From: Smittium culicis
Lineage: Eukaryota; Kickxellomycota; Harpellomycetes; Harpellales; Legeriomycetaceae
Direction: 5' to 3'
Assembly: GCA_001970855.1 (NCBI GenBank)
Contig: LSSN01000357.1
Location: 1 to 28,646 of the forward strand
Length of the DNA: 28,646 nucleotides
The translations under genes were made by a program, and so were the position numbers. Below the pieces are notes generated by a model. It was not told where the DNA came from, did not search any database, and saw nothing but the letters and a program-made list of their open reading frames with translations. Below are positions 1-10,057 of this stretch, one piece after another (position 1 is the first letter of the stretch; each line of letters starts with the position of its first letter).

Positions 1-1823
1 TCTCAAAAAATTTTACAGGCTCTGCCACGGCAATTTCTTCGTGGGGAAAATTTTGGCTGTCTGCATTAGGTGTTTATGAGTGGGATGGTATGCTCCCACT
101 TCTGCCTGAGCCTTGGCTATTTCCTGAATTTATCCCCTTTTTCCCAGGCAACTGGTGGGTTCATACTCGCGCAGTGTACCTTGGAATGAGCCACATCTAT
201 AGCTTACGTAAATCGATGCCATTAAACGATTTGACCCGCTCGCTAAGAAATGTATGGGTTTTATTTTTTTTCTATTTAGATATTCGTTTTTTTAATATCT
301 TCTGTAATTAACTTTTAATTTAGGAACTTTATACACAAGATTACGACACTATTGACTGGAAAGCTCAACAGCTAAACGTCTCTGAAGCAGATAGATATGT
401 ACCGCTTTCATTTACATTAAAAGCCTTCAATTATGTCTCAAATGTCTATGAAAGATTCCATATCCCTTCTTTACGCAAAAAAGCTATCGAAGAAACTTTG
501 CTTCAAATTCACCTAGAAATCGAAAATACAAATTACTTATGTCTTGCGCCCGTAAACTTTGCTGTTAACATGCTAGCTATGTACTATGAACATGGCCCAA
601 CTTCAAAATGGTTTACAGGTATGTTAGATAGAAGAATAGACGCACTTTGGTTATGTCGTGAAGGGCTCTCTGGAACTGGAACGAATGGCTCACAACTATG
701 GGATACAGCCCTTGCTGCGCAAGCATGTATATACTCTGGTTTGAGTAATCTCGAAGAGAATAAAGAAAGTATGGTGAAAGCACTGAATTTTTTGGAAGTT
801 ACACAAATAAAGAATAACCCACGTGATATGGGTAGATCATACAGAAACCCAACACTCGGAGCTTGGCCTTTCAGCACTCGTGATCAAGGGTACACAGTAT
901 CCGATACGACTTCTGAAGCACTTAAATCTGTTATCATGCTCCAGAACTTAAGCTACATTAACACCCATGTAGTAGAAAAAAGTATGCTTTGTAACGCAGT
1001 TGATGTTTTGCTTCCAATGCAAAACCCTGATGGAGGGTTCGCTTCTTATGAACTTGTACGTGGTCCTTTGTGGCTTGAAATGTTTAACGCATCTGAGGTA
1101 TTTGGAAATATCATGACTGAGTATACTTATCCCGAATGTACAACGTCGGTAATTTTGGGCTTGTCGGAATTCAAAAAAAAGTACCCTAGCTATCGCTCAG
1201 AAGAAATTAGCGATGTTATCAATAAATCAATTGACTATCTAATTAAAATACAGCTTGATGATGGTAGCTGGTACGGATCATGGGGAATATGCTTTACTTA
1301 CGCCTCTATGTTTGTTATGAAGAGTTTCGCTTGTGTTGATCGTCATTATGATAATTGTACACATGTCGCAAAAGGTTGTGACTTTTTAATTAGTAAGCAA
1401 AACGAAGATGGAGGTTGGGGTGAATCATATGCTAGTAGCGAAACTGGTACATACGTGAATCACCCTAATGGATCTCAAGTTGTAAATACTTCGTTCGCCC
1501 TTATTGCTTTAATGAGTGCCAAATATCCCAAAGTTAAACCAATCAAAGCTGGTATTAAGGTAAAAGACCAAATTACTGTCATCGCCATACTTATTTTAAT
1601 GCACATACAAGACCTATTATGTTAATATACCAATTCTAACTCTAATCAATTTTCATATTAAATTTTTTTCTAGCTTATTATGAGCCGCCAGCAACGAAAT
1701 GGAGAATGGCTCCAAGAAGGAATAGAGGGTGTATTTAATAAGAACTGCATGATTGCATACCCAAACTATAAATTCATATTCACAGTTTGGGCACTAGGTT
1801 TATATAGTAAAATACATGAGTAA
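1..1823 (+). CDS. ERG7: lanosterol synthase (oxidosqualene cyclase), C-terminal 544 residues, partial at window start
   Basis: Cyclises (S)-2,3-oxidosqualene to lanosterol, the first sterol of ergosterol synthesis; family members are ER or lipid-droplet membrane-bound. Three exons join in frame: 1-251 (codons from base 3), 324-1559 and 1674-1823 (TAA). The translation follows fungal and human enzymes throughout: [18 protein letters not shown] at the left edge, WWVHTR (the active-site His region), [18 protein letters not shown] (the Tyr equivalent to human Tyr503), ECTTS (the Cys equivalent to human Cys533), [19 protein letters not shown] and [14 protein letters not shown] near the C-terminus. 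The proton-donating Asp is present, but its motif reads DTTSE (903-917) where nearly all sterol cyclases have DCTAE. Family length is about 720-760 aa, so roughly 190 N-terminal residues lie outside. It is convergent with MDM33. Identity is very secure; product specificity is inferred from the family. Confidence 0.96.
252..323 (+). other. ERG7 intron, 72 nt, phase 0
   Basis: The GTATGG donor follows an Asn codon, and the intron ends TTTAATTTAG. A TAATTAAC branch-like sequence lies about 11 nt before the acceptor. Removing it joins SLRN to [12 protein letters not shown], matching the continuous family sequence at this point (LRNEIY in yeast, LRQELY in human). Reading through instead hits a stop at 309-311. 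Confidence 0.92.
1560..1673 (+). other. ERG7 intron, 114 nt, phase 0
   Basis: The GTAAAA donor follows the Lys codon at 1557-1559. The branch-like TTCTAAC is at 1634-1640, and a pyrimidine tract leads to the TAG acceptor. Splicing joins AGIK to [12 protein letters not shown], the expected last repeat (yeast GIDLLKNRQEESGEW). Without splicing, the frame ends at 1625 with a tail unlike the family. Confidence 0.93.
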
Positions 1824-2003
1824 TCTGAGCCTTTTGTTTACTAAGAGTTTTATAGCATCTTCGTACCTTTTTTTTTTTTGTATCTTAACCACTTTAGGAG
1901 TAGGCACTTAATATTTTTACCTCCAAAAATAATCTATTAAATCCAATAAACTGTGCCAAATTATAATACAAAACATTAATACAATTTTCTATAGCGCGGT
2001 TAA

Positions 2004-2193
2004 CCCTTTCCGGGGCGAGCACTCTTAAACTTATTATAAAATCATAATTGGAAAAGTCATATAATTTTTATTTGTTATTGGATGTTTATAATTTACCATC
2101 CAATAATTTTTATTATCTTATATTGATTTATATTTTTGCTGTTTGGTTGGATAATTTTGGTAGTTCAAAAAAGGTCAACCGCCCCTGAAAGGG
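2004..2193. mobile_element. piggyBac-like MITE, copy 1 (190 bp)
   Basis: A non-coding element lies between two TTAA tetranucleotides (2000-2003 and 2194-2197), the target duplication typical of piggyBac elements. Its ends are inverted: CCCTTTCCGGGGCG at 2004-2017 and the complement of CCCTTTCAGGGGCG at 2180-2193, so 13 of 14 positions match. piggyBac-family ends often begin CCCTTT or CCCTAG next to TTAA. Inside is a perfect 10-bp inverted repeat (TTATTGGATG at 2075-2084, CATCCAATAA at 2097-2106). It encodes nothing, so it would need a transposase from elsewhere. A diverged second copy of almost the same length lies at 14733-14921. Family assignment rests on ends and target site only. Confidence 0.8.
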
Positions 2194-2482
2194 TTAATAC
2201 TATTTCTATATTTAAATTAAAGTTCTTCAATAGTTAAGCATATTAACTTTGGTATAGGCTAGATCGGATAATTTTTGTACATGTACTAAAAAGTTTCTAA
2301 GAAAGCATATAAAAAAGTACCACAACCTGTCAACTTGGTTTAAACATGATTAAAAAATTTTTGCAGGAAAAAAAATAATTGTTCAAACGATATGTATATT
2401 TTAATCAGCCTATGAGCGAAATATTTTTCAATATTTCTCTTTTCTGAATTTGATTAGGCAAAATTGTTATTTTTATTTTTAT

Positions 2483-2545
2483 GGCCCTTGAACCAGTGCC
2501 CAGTGGGTATGGAGCTGCTAGAGCGGCGGAGGAGGGTTCGGTTGA
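2483..2545 (+). other. GC-rich tRNA-like or SINE-like remnant (tentative)
   Basis: This compact GC-richer patch sits in otherwise very AT-rich DNA. It carries an A-box-like stretch (TGCCCAGTGGG, about 2496-2506) and, about 30 nt further on, a B-box-like stretch (GGGTTCGGTTGA), an order and spacing reminiscent of a pol III promoter. A D-arm-like pairing (GCCC with GAGC) has a mismatch, and I find no convincing acceptor or anticodon stem, so it is not called as a tRNA gene. Confidence 0.2.
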
Positions 2546-2874
2546 AAAATTATTTTTGAAATATTTCTTTTAACATTTAAATATTTTTTTATTAGTTTAT
2601 AGTATACTTTTAAATTATATTTAATAAACTGTCTGAGGCAAAAAAATAAAAAAAAACTTATTTTTATGGCGGAATTTAAATGTGGAATAACGAATTAAAT
2701 TTTTGGTTTGATAATAGTTATGTTAGCTGGATATTAATTGCTAAAAGTTGATTGCACAAAAAAAAAATAAAATAAAAGGTAAATCCTTGTATGTGACAAG
2801 ATACATTACAAATAACAATTCTAAAATGATATAAATGATAAGGCTTGGCGAATGAAAAACAGAAATAACCAAAT

Positions 2875-5800
2875 CTAAATAGATTTTGAAACGAAAAGAG
2901 CAAGCAAAGCTATACATCCGCCTAAAAACGTAGCTTCGACTGAGTAAGCTAGAACTTCAGATGGTGAATAACTTGATTTGATTTGAGGTATGACTGTGTG
3001 AAACCATTTAGTGGGTGGTTCAATATGAGCGTTTGAATTGCTGTTAATGTTACTTTTTTCATCTCTGATATTCGATTCGATAATTTCGTCTAACTTTGAA
3101 AGTATCGATGCTAGAGCAGCTACAGATGCATCGTTTGGTTCAGGTAAAGATACTGGGGAATTATTATGGTCATTTATAGAGCTGTTCAATATAGATCCAC
3201 TGGTATTGTGAATGGCTTTATCAGATAAATCGCTTTGTTGGGGGGTATTAGCTTGGCTACTCGCTTTTCCAATTGCTAAGCTCGAATCTATTGAGTTATT
3301 AGAAGCTTGGAAATCGACTGATTGGTAATTTCCAGATGCCAAGATTTTTTCCCCGAGCTTACTGTCAACTCCATCTATTATCTTTCTTCTTCTCCGTGGC
3401 TCAAAAACAAGCTGGGCAAGTATAAGAAAAGTTATATTGACTAACAAAACAGCAAATGTACTGTAACTACTTAACATTCTTATTTTATCGCTCCAGGTTT
3501 GCTCTTCATGATACCTTGACTGAATGGTTGCAACCAAATTATCATAGCAAGTTTCGACATTAGATTCAAGCTTTTTAACATTTGATTTGAGCTCAATTTC
3601 AGATCTGGACAAGTTGTATTCTCTTTTGTGTAAGGATGTGAATTGTGAAACGTCAGATTCGTTCCAAATATGCTTTCTTTGTAATAGCAAGTTAATTTCA
3701 CGCTGACTAGATTTTCTGTCCTCAGAAACTTGCTCGAATTCCTTTTTAGTACTTATGAGTTCTGCACGGGCATCAGAAAAGTCTTTCTCTATTATTTATA
3801 TAAAAAAAACTTGTATTTGAGAAAATAATTTAACTATCTTATTATAATTATATTCTATTTCAATTTTTAGAAAAAATAAAAAACGACCAAATAATCAACA
3901 TTAGTGCTTGTACTTACGCTTTTGTATAACAGCTGATTTTAAGCTTGATATTTTATCATAGCCGGTAATGAAATTAAAAGAAATTGAGAGTTTTTCTAGA
4001 ATAGATTTACCAGTGGTAAGATTGCTCATTTTATTGAGGTTTTCTAAAACGTCGCTAGTATATAATAAAACCTTATTTAGCGTATCGTTAGGATACTTAA
4101 TTAATTTTGAAGTGTCGATTTTTTTCAAGGTAGAGTCAATTTTCTCGGATATCTGTTTTTTTGAAGGTAAGATTTTTTTAGAGGGTGAGGGTTTGCTTGT
4201 TGAAATTTCTTTTGACAGTTGTACGTTGTTATCATGGTTTGGATGAGTATTAATACGATTTTGAGTTGTTTCGAATTGATCAGACAAAAGGTTGTTTTCA
4301 GTTTGGAGTTTATTTTGGTTATTTTTAGTAGTGTCCAAATCTTCGTGAAAAGGATTGTTTAATGCGTCTGACAAAGACTCAGGTAGTAATGATGTTTCCG
4401 CATTAGTTTGGTTGGTTTTTGTATTAATTTTGAGGCTATTTAAATTTCCGTCAAAGATATATGAATCATTTTTGGATAATAGGTCTGAGGTCGCAGAGTT
4501 TTCAAGTTTAGAAAAATTATGCGAATTTACATCATTGTTTTCTAAAATGCTTTGGGAGCTGTTATTAGAATTACAATAATTTTCAAGGTTTGGCATTTCA
4601 GATCTTTTGTAAGAGATTGAGTCATTAAGCACATTTTGAATGTTGGTATCGGCAGACATACTATTTTGATTTTCGGTATTAGAGCTTTTTTTGGGTTGGA
4701 CATAGTTAAGATCTGAAAGAGTATGATCAATGGGTATATCATACCCATCTTTTCGATTTGTCCGTTCGTTATCAATATCTTGGTTGTAATGAATTTCAGG
4801 AAATTTTTTGACGTGCGTATCTGAATCAAAATTGATGCTATTTTCAGCAGAGCGTGGTTTGTACTTTTGTGAGCGACTTAATACTGAGGAATCCGAACTA
4901 ATTTTTCCGGTGATAGTAGTATTTTGAGATTTTAAAAATGAAGAGCTATGATCTGAATTGTTCTCATTTGTAGAGTCATTTGATGATTTGTAATCAGAGG
5001 ATAAAGAACCATCCAAATGTTTATATTGAGATTTTATTTTTGGATTTTCTAAAATAGAAGAAATGTCAATATTTGCAAGTAAAGGATCTATGTTTCTTGG
5101 CTTACTTTTAGGTGATACATTAATGTTATTAGCTACGCTATTGTTAAATGACGTACTTGAATCAATTGTTTTAAAAGATGAAGGATTTAGAGAGTCATGC
5201 GAACTAGAAACTGGGAATGAAAATGTAGATTTGGATGTTTTATGATATTTATTTTCTATACTAGAATCAGAAATAGTCTTTTCTTGATGATTAAGTTGAG
5301 AATTAAAATCCTTTTCAATAGGACTTGGGTTATGACTTTCATTGCTATCAGAGCTATTATTGCTGGCGACGATAGTGTCAGTATCTTTCTCATACATAGA
5401 TCTACCTAAAGAGCTGTCAATATTTTTGGAATCTAGTTCATTGCTTACATTTGTTTCAGAAATAGTACTGCAGTCTAGACTAACTTTACTATGATCACTT
5501 TTTTGGATACTTTCTGACTTTATGGAGTTATTTTTGAGATCTAAAGAGTCTGAATTAGCAGACTTGTTAGCTTGGTTTATATTCCGATCGACTAAAATTT
5601 CAGTTTGATTACTATCTAGAATATGACCTTTTGAGTCATTTTCCCTATCTTTATTGCCATTTATTTCTTCCTTTATTTTGGTGTTGGTATTATTATTAGG
5701 ATTATTAATAGAAGAATTTGCAGAGCTTGAAGTATTAGAAGCACTGTTTATTGCTGAGATCTTTTCAACATTGCTGTTTTTATCTTTATTTGGTGTATTT

Positions 5801-6093
5801 TTTTCGATTTTTTGATCGTTATACTTTTCCACGCTTTTGAAGATATTTCTAAACCAACCATTTCCAGCTAGCCGATCTTTGGTACTGTCACTTCCGCCCT
5901 TCTTGATCAAAGTGCTGGTCGAAAAATTACATATGTTCAATTTGCATAATTTCTGAGGTGTAGAAGCTGAGTTCTTGTTTATTGATGAAATAGCTGTGAA
6001 TTTATTAGTGCGGAAAAAGTAATTCGCTGGTAATAAAATCAAGTTTCTATTCTTAGTCAAAGGCGTGCCAGCGACAAAAAGATTCCAGCTCAT
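2875..6093 (-). CDS. MDM33: Mdm33/She9-family inner mitochondrial membrane protein, 1029 aa, two exons
   Basis: Fungal Mdm33 (She9) is an inner-membrane protein needed for normal mitochondrial shape and thought to act in inner-membrane division. Exon 1 is 6093-3918 and exon 2 is 3788-2875; joined, they stay in frame. Residues 1-80 look like a mitochondrial presequence: basic, with few acidic residues, and with an RxF/FSTST-like cleavage region. Residues about 90-650 are Asn/Ser/Asp-rich low complexity. The conserved block runs about 665-860: LNKMSNLTTG and NFITGYDKISSLK, then a coiled coil with SSQREINLLLQRKHIW, then RYHEEQTWSDKIR (about 817-829), and a transmembrane segment (about 834-854) followed by EPRRRRK. 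A second hydrophobic stretch lies at about 1004-1027. Yeast Mdm33 is about 456 aa, so this copy is more than twice as long. The ATG at 6093 is chosen because the presequence follows it. Confidence 0.92.
3789..3917 (-). other. MDM33 intron, 129 nt, phase 1
   Basis: On the minus strand the consensus donor GTAAGT begins at 3917, after ATACAAAAGC, and the acceptor AATAATAG ends at 3789. Joining C to AG creates a Gln codon and gives AVIQKQKDFSDARAEL, continuing the heptad-like pattern into SSQREINLLLQRKH. The unspliced frame stops 15 nt past the donor (3903-3901), and the downstream frame has no ATG at the right place, so the two reading frames are one gene. Confidence 0.93.
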
Positions 6094-6976
6094 TATTGGG
6101 TTTTAAAACTAAATATACAACCACTTTTTTCTAGATTTTAAAATGGTGAAAGATTGAGTTGATGTGTGATAATAACGAGAAATAATTACTTGGCAGTTAT
6201 AATTAGTATAGGAAATTGGCGGAGGTTTGAGATTTATAATAATTTGAACCACGAAGGGGGCAATTTATACTCGTAGAAATGTAATCTAATTGGGCGATTG
6301 AAACATCAACCTTAGAAAAAAATCAAACTCAGATAAAACCGACGCTTATCTTTTTTTACTTTTGGTACTTATTGCAATCACCAATTAACACCCTTTCTTC
6401 CTAACCAATTCACGTCCTTATTTAAGAGTTGGTTTCGATAGGGAATAAATTACAGCTAGCCGAATTAACCGTTATCTGCCTGAAAAACCTTAATTCAATT
6501 TTCAGTGTTTGATTTCTAGAATGGAATTTCAAAAGGACGACTTTAATGCCAAACGAAAAAAAACTTTTTTAGGGCTCTTAGGTGATCTTTGATCTTTTGG
6601 GGTTATTTTTTCTTGTATTGAATACTAATATATTGTACGCTAAAGCATAAATTTGATAATAATACAAACTCTAATATATCAGCCGAATTACCTGGCTATT
6701 TTTTTTTTTTTCAAAGAAAATAAGGAAGAACAAAACGCAGTTAAATTTATTTAAAATATAAAGGAATATTTTTTAGCTTGAACTGAGAACTATACTTTAA
6801 ATCAGTTCTAATAATTAGGGGAGAATGAAATATCCTATTTTTATTAATAGGAATTCTGTCTAAAATGGCTAAAATGGTTAATAATCCAAAAATTTAATAG
6901 TTTAAAAAATCACAATAATAATTTTATTAATAATCTAATAATTAAAGCATTTTTATTATTTGTGAAGAAAATAAGG
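6094..6976. other. intergenic region between MDM33 and the TBC gene
   Basis: No gene seen. It should hold the MDM33 promoter and 5' UTR and the 3' end of the TBC gene, both read on the minus strand. A 7-bp inverted repeat (TCCTATT / AATAGGA, about 6832-6851) and a doubled CTAAAATGG (about 6859-6876) are present; neither has an evident role. No clear TATA element can be singled out in such AT-rich DNA. Confidence 0.5.
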
Positions 6977-9900
6977 CTATGGCATTTTGATATTCTTTTT
7001 TTTAGATACTAACTCGGAGTACTTTTGGATAGTTTTAGTGGATATTTTGACTTTGTTTGACGCTCTAATTAATTCGTCAGGGCCTAATAAATCATGAGGT
7101 ATATGCAAGACGTATTGCAGCTGCAGCTCTAAAGTGCTGCACTTATTTAGCAAGTAATCTGATAAAATGTCCATAATACCTATGGCAACTCTGAACAATA
7201 CTTTAGGTCCACGGAAAATAAACCAGTCCCAAACCCGCAACACGGATTTCCAAGGTAATGACATAGTAAACGCTGTCATAAACCAGGGAGTCAGATACAT
7301 TAATGGCTCGCAGCCTTGCTTTTCCAAATGGGCAGCTAACTTGGGATTATGCTCGCTTAATAACATTTCAAAAACGCCAGAATGTATCTGGATCATTGAT
7401 AAATCTGGAGTAAAGTAATTTATTAGATAAGTGTCTAGAAGCGATGACAATGTCCAAAAACACTCTACCTCGGGCATTCCAACAATCAATAGTAAACCAG
7501 CAAGTAGATTCATCCCTTGGCAATACCCTACCTCAGGATTGTATTTTAAGTATGCAGTCAAAATCCGACGAAGACAGCTTTGGCCACCACAGCTTTCGTC
7601 ATAAAACATGGCATGGTTAGGAAATGATCTAGATAAATCTCGCTCTATAACCTCCGCAAGTTTGGCATAGCTATTAGCTTCATTCTTTGGGATTGCCTCA
7701 TTAACTTTTGGAAGCAATGAAATGTCCATATCAACTAGGTTTTGATACTCCTGCTCAAAAGTTTTTCCATTCAAAATCTTTATGTAACTTTTTTTAACAC
7801 CCATTAAACACCAATAAACCTGAGCGCGAATTGAGTCAGGGAAGCCTTTTTGGGCCAGCTTTTGAAATTTGCGTGATTTTTTAATTGATTCAAATGGAAA
7901 CATAGTTAAAATAGTTGTCCACTTATCAACAAGTTTATTATCTTCAGTAGAAGAATTGTAAAAGTAGGAATCAACATTGTTGACTGAAGATATATGAGGA
8001 ATTGAGCTTAACGAAGCTTGGATGTCATTTAAATAAATTTCATGTTTGTTAGAATCTTTTTTATTCTTAAAAACCAAAAAACCATGAGCGTCAATATAAT
8101 CGACGTACATTAACCGCATAGCCCTCATTTCAGAAACAGTCATGTTTTGGCTTTGGATATTATTAAGATTAGATTGAAAATCAGAGCTTATAAGAGTTGG
8201 CCTTTCAACAATTTCATCGGACAGACCGTCTGACTGATGTGAGATTTCATCAAGAGGGGCAGATTGCTGTGTCTTAGAATGATATAAATCACTATTAATA
8301 ATAGAATCATGCGTACGTCGATCAGGGGTATGAGGGTAGGTATTGTATGGCTCTGTTAAATTTCGAGATATTACAGAAAAGGATTTTTTTGAAGTGTTAT
8401 TAAAAGTAGAGCTGTGTCTGTTACTATTGAGTAAAATAGAAGGTAATGTTGGTTTGGCTGAATCGGCGTTACTATTAAAAACCGTACTGTTATTACTTAT
8501 TTGGGTGTTGGGTTTATTTACACCACGTTTTAAATTGGACTGGGCCATTTTAAGAGCAACGGAACTCAATCCAGCACGAAGTAAGATGTTACTAACTGTG
8601 GATTGAATCTTGAAACCAGTGATTTCAGACTCTGAATACTCATTAGAAGAAAAAAGTGCTTTCGATGAAGGCTTTATATTGGATGGGATATTTTTTAGAT
8701 CGAAATCACTGCTATTATTAATGCTGCCGGAAAATATAGAGCTCGATACCTGGTTAGTAGAGTCAGTATCTACTTGTAAACGTTTGAATTTATTGTCAAG
8801 GTAGAAAGAAAGCCTAAAATCAGCGTTTGAAGGAGGAATACTACTATTGGTTGGGCTAGATAATGGGTTGTGTGAATTTTTGTATGAAGAATTTGAGAAA
8901 TTTGAGGGAGATGGTTGATCGAGTTTTAATGAAGAGAGGTTATTAGCAGAAAGTTTATTTTCGGTACCATTTTCTTTTTTGGAAGGTCTATTAAGTAAAG
9001 GAGTGTTAGATTTTTGCTTGAAGCTAGGAGAGTGTTTAATTTGACTGTCTTTTGAATTGCTTAAGCTTGAAGTATCAGAGTTGAATGGTTTATTAACGCT
9101 TTTAAAGCTGGATAATGGACTTAAGTAAGAGTCAGGTAAATTGATAAGATCATGCCTATTACTTGAATCTAAGAATTTATCGCGGGCGCGAAGCATTTCT
9201 GTGGTTATATATAGGGACTTCTTTTGATCGCTAAGATAGTCAGAGACCAACGATGCATTTTCGAGGGCTTTACTGAAGGCGGGACTGAAAGAGTAGTTTG
9301 CGCTGCTAATTCGAGATTTATGTTTGGCTAAATAAGCGAGTTTACCAATGCTGTAAACATTAGATCCTCTTTTAGAAACGTCGTGGGTTGATTGGTCTTG
9401 AAAGGGAGAGGAATCTTCGAGGTATAGGTAGTATGGCAAATCTTTAGATGGAGAATCAGAAATATCATGTGGCTTAGAATTATGGTCATTATCTTTAGTA
9501 GAGATTCTTGAGGCAGTGTTGTTAGGAGATGAAAGCGGTATGAAGTCATAATCATCAATAATTATGGAATCATTCTGTGCTAAAGACATTATTGAGGATC
9601 TTTTGGTAGAAAGTTGAATGGAATTCTCTTTTGATGGTTGTAGCGTATCAGTATTTGAAGAAATGTGATCGTTATTTGAAGAAGCAATATCACTATTTAA
9701 AGAAGTGTGATCATTATTTTCAGCAAACTTTAAAAATTCATTATCGGTTTGAGCTGGAACAAAACTTATCTGGGAATCATCATTGGGCGTAGTATTTGAA
9801 ACTATTCGAGTTTTTTTGCTGTCCATGGTAATCTCGGAATTATCATTGTTTGAAGGAGTAATTTCTTCAGCAGAAATATTTTTTGTATTTTGATAAGGAA

Positions 9901-10057
9901 ATTTTAAATCGAAATCCTTATTTTCAAGGAATCTGGATTGTTCTAGACCATCGAATTGAATATATTTAGATGAGTTGTATTGGACAGTATCTGTTTTTTT
10001 AAGATCTGTGCTAGAATTTTTTAGCTCAGCTTTTGAGGAGAGCTGAAGGCCATCCAT
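6977..10057 (-). CDS. TBC-domain Rab GTPase-activating protein, TBC1D10-like, 1026 aa
   Basis: TBC proteins accelerate GTP hydrolysis by Rab GTPases through paired Arg and Gln fingers. One uninterrupted exon. Residues about 1-640 are Ser/Asn-rich low complexity with no recognised domain. A short structured stretch (about 640-680, MRAMRLMYVDYIDAHGF) precedes the TBC domain at about 735-985. The domain opens at GFPDSIRAQVYWCLMG, carries IERDLSR (Arg finger R810), YCQGMN (Gln finger Q847), then YLTPWFMTAF, LPWKSVLRVWDWF and FRGPKVLFRVAIGI. The DPLLYMTEWF/LPWSSVLRVWD-like second half most resembles the TBC1D10/EPI64 group, known as Rab35/Rab27-type GAPs in animals; the fungal target Rab is unknown. 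Both fingers are present, so an active GAP is expected. Start: ATG at 10057; no other upstream ATG in frame was needed. Confidence 0.93.
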   Translation of the reverse strand: MDGLQLSSKAELKNSSTDLKKTDTVQYNSSKYIQFDGLEQSRFLENKDFDLKFPYQNTKNISAEEITPSNNDNSEITMDSKKTRIVSNTTPNDDSQISFVPAQTDNEFLKFAENNDHTSLNSDIASSNNDHISSNTDTLQPSKENSIQLSTKRSSIMSLAQNDSIIIDDYDFIPLSSPNNTASRISTKDNDHNSKPHDISDSPSKDLPYYLYLEDSSPFQDQSTHDVSKRGSNVYSIGKLAYLAKHKSRISSANYSFSPAFSKALENASLVSDYLSDQKKSLYITTEMLRARDKFLDSSNRHDLINLPDSYLSPLSSFKSVNKPFNSDTSSLSNSKDSQIKHSPSFKQKSNTPLLNRPSKKENGTENKLSANNLSSLKLDQPSPSNFSNSSYKNSHNPLSSPTNSSIPPSNADFRLSFYLDNKFKRLQVDTDSTNQVSSSIFSGSINNSSDFDLKNIPSNIKPSSKALFSSNEYSESEITGFKIQSTVSNILLRAGLSSVALKMAQSNLKRGVNKPNTQISNNSTVFNSNADSAKPTLPSILLNSNRHSSTFNNTSKKSFSVISRNLTEPYNTYPHTPDRRTHDSIINSDLYHSKTQQSAPLDEISHQSDGLSDEIVERPTLISSDFQSNLNNIQSQNMTVSEMRAMRLMYVDYIDAHGFLVFKNKKDSNKHEIYLNDIQASLSSIPHISSVNNVDSYFYNSSTEDNKLVDKWTTILTMFPFESIKKSRKFQKLAQKGFPDSIRAQVYWCLMGVKKSYIKILNGKTFEQEYQNLVDMDISLLPKVNEAIPKNEANSYAKLAEVIERDLSRSFPNHAMFYDESCGGQSCLRRILTAYLKYNPEVGYCQGMNLLAGLLLIVGMPEVECFWTLSSLLDTYLINYFTPDLSMIQIHSGVFEMLLSEHNPKLAAHLEKQGCEPLMYLTPWFMTAFTMSLPWKSVLRVWDWFIFRGPKVLFRVAIGIMDILSDYLLNKCSTLELQLQYVLHIPHDLLGPDELIRASNKVKISTKTIQKYSELVSKKKNIKMP

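Larger units (their letters stand above)
1824..2874. other. convergent intergenic region between ERG7 and MDM33
   Basis: No gene seen. It is AT-rich with poly-A and poly-T runs. A possible ERG7 polyadenylation signal, AATAAA, lies at 1945-1950. The stretch contains the TTAA-flanked MITE (2000-2197) and a short GC-rich tRNA-like patch (about 2483-2545), listed separately. Confidence 0.6.

Noticed and set aside
584..877. Minus-strand open frame of 97 codons
   Set aside because: Antisense shadow of the well-conserved ERG7 exon 2.
3968..5245. Several + strand open frames (3968-4246, 4355-4579, 5063-5245)
   Set aside because: Opposite-strand shadows of the low-complexity part of MDM33 exon 1; no family likeness.
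7167..8804. + strand open frames opposite the TBC gene (7167-7418, 8343-8606, 8610-8804)
   Set aside because: Shadows of the conserved minus-strand coding sequence.
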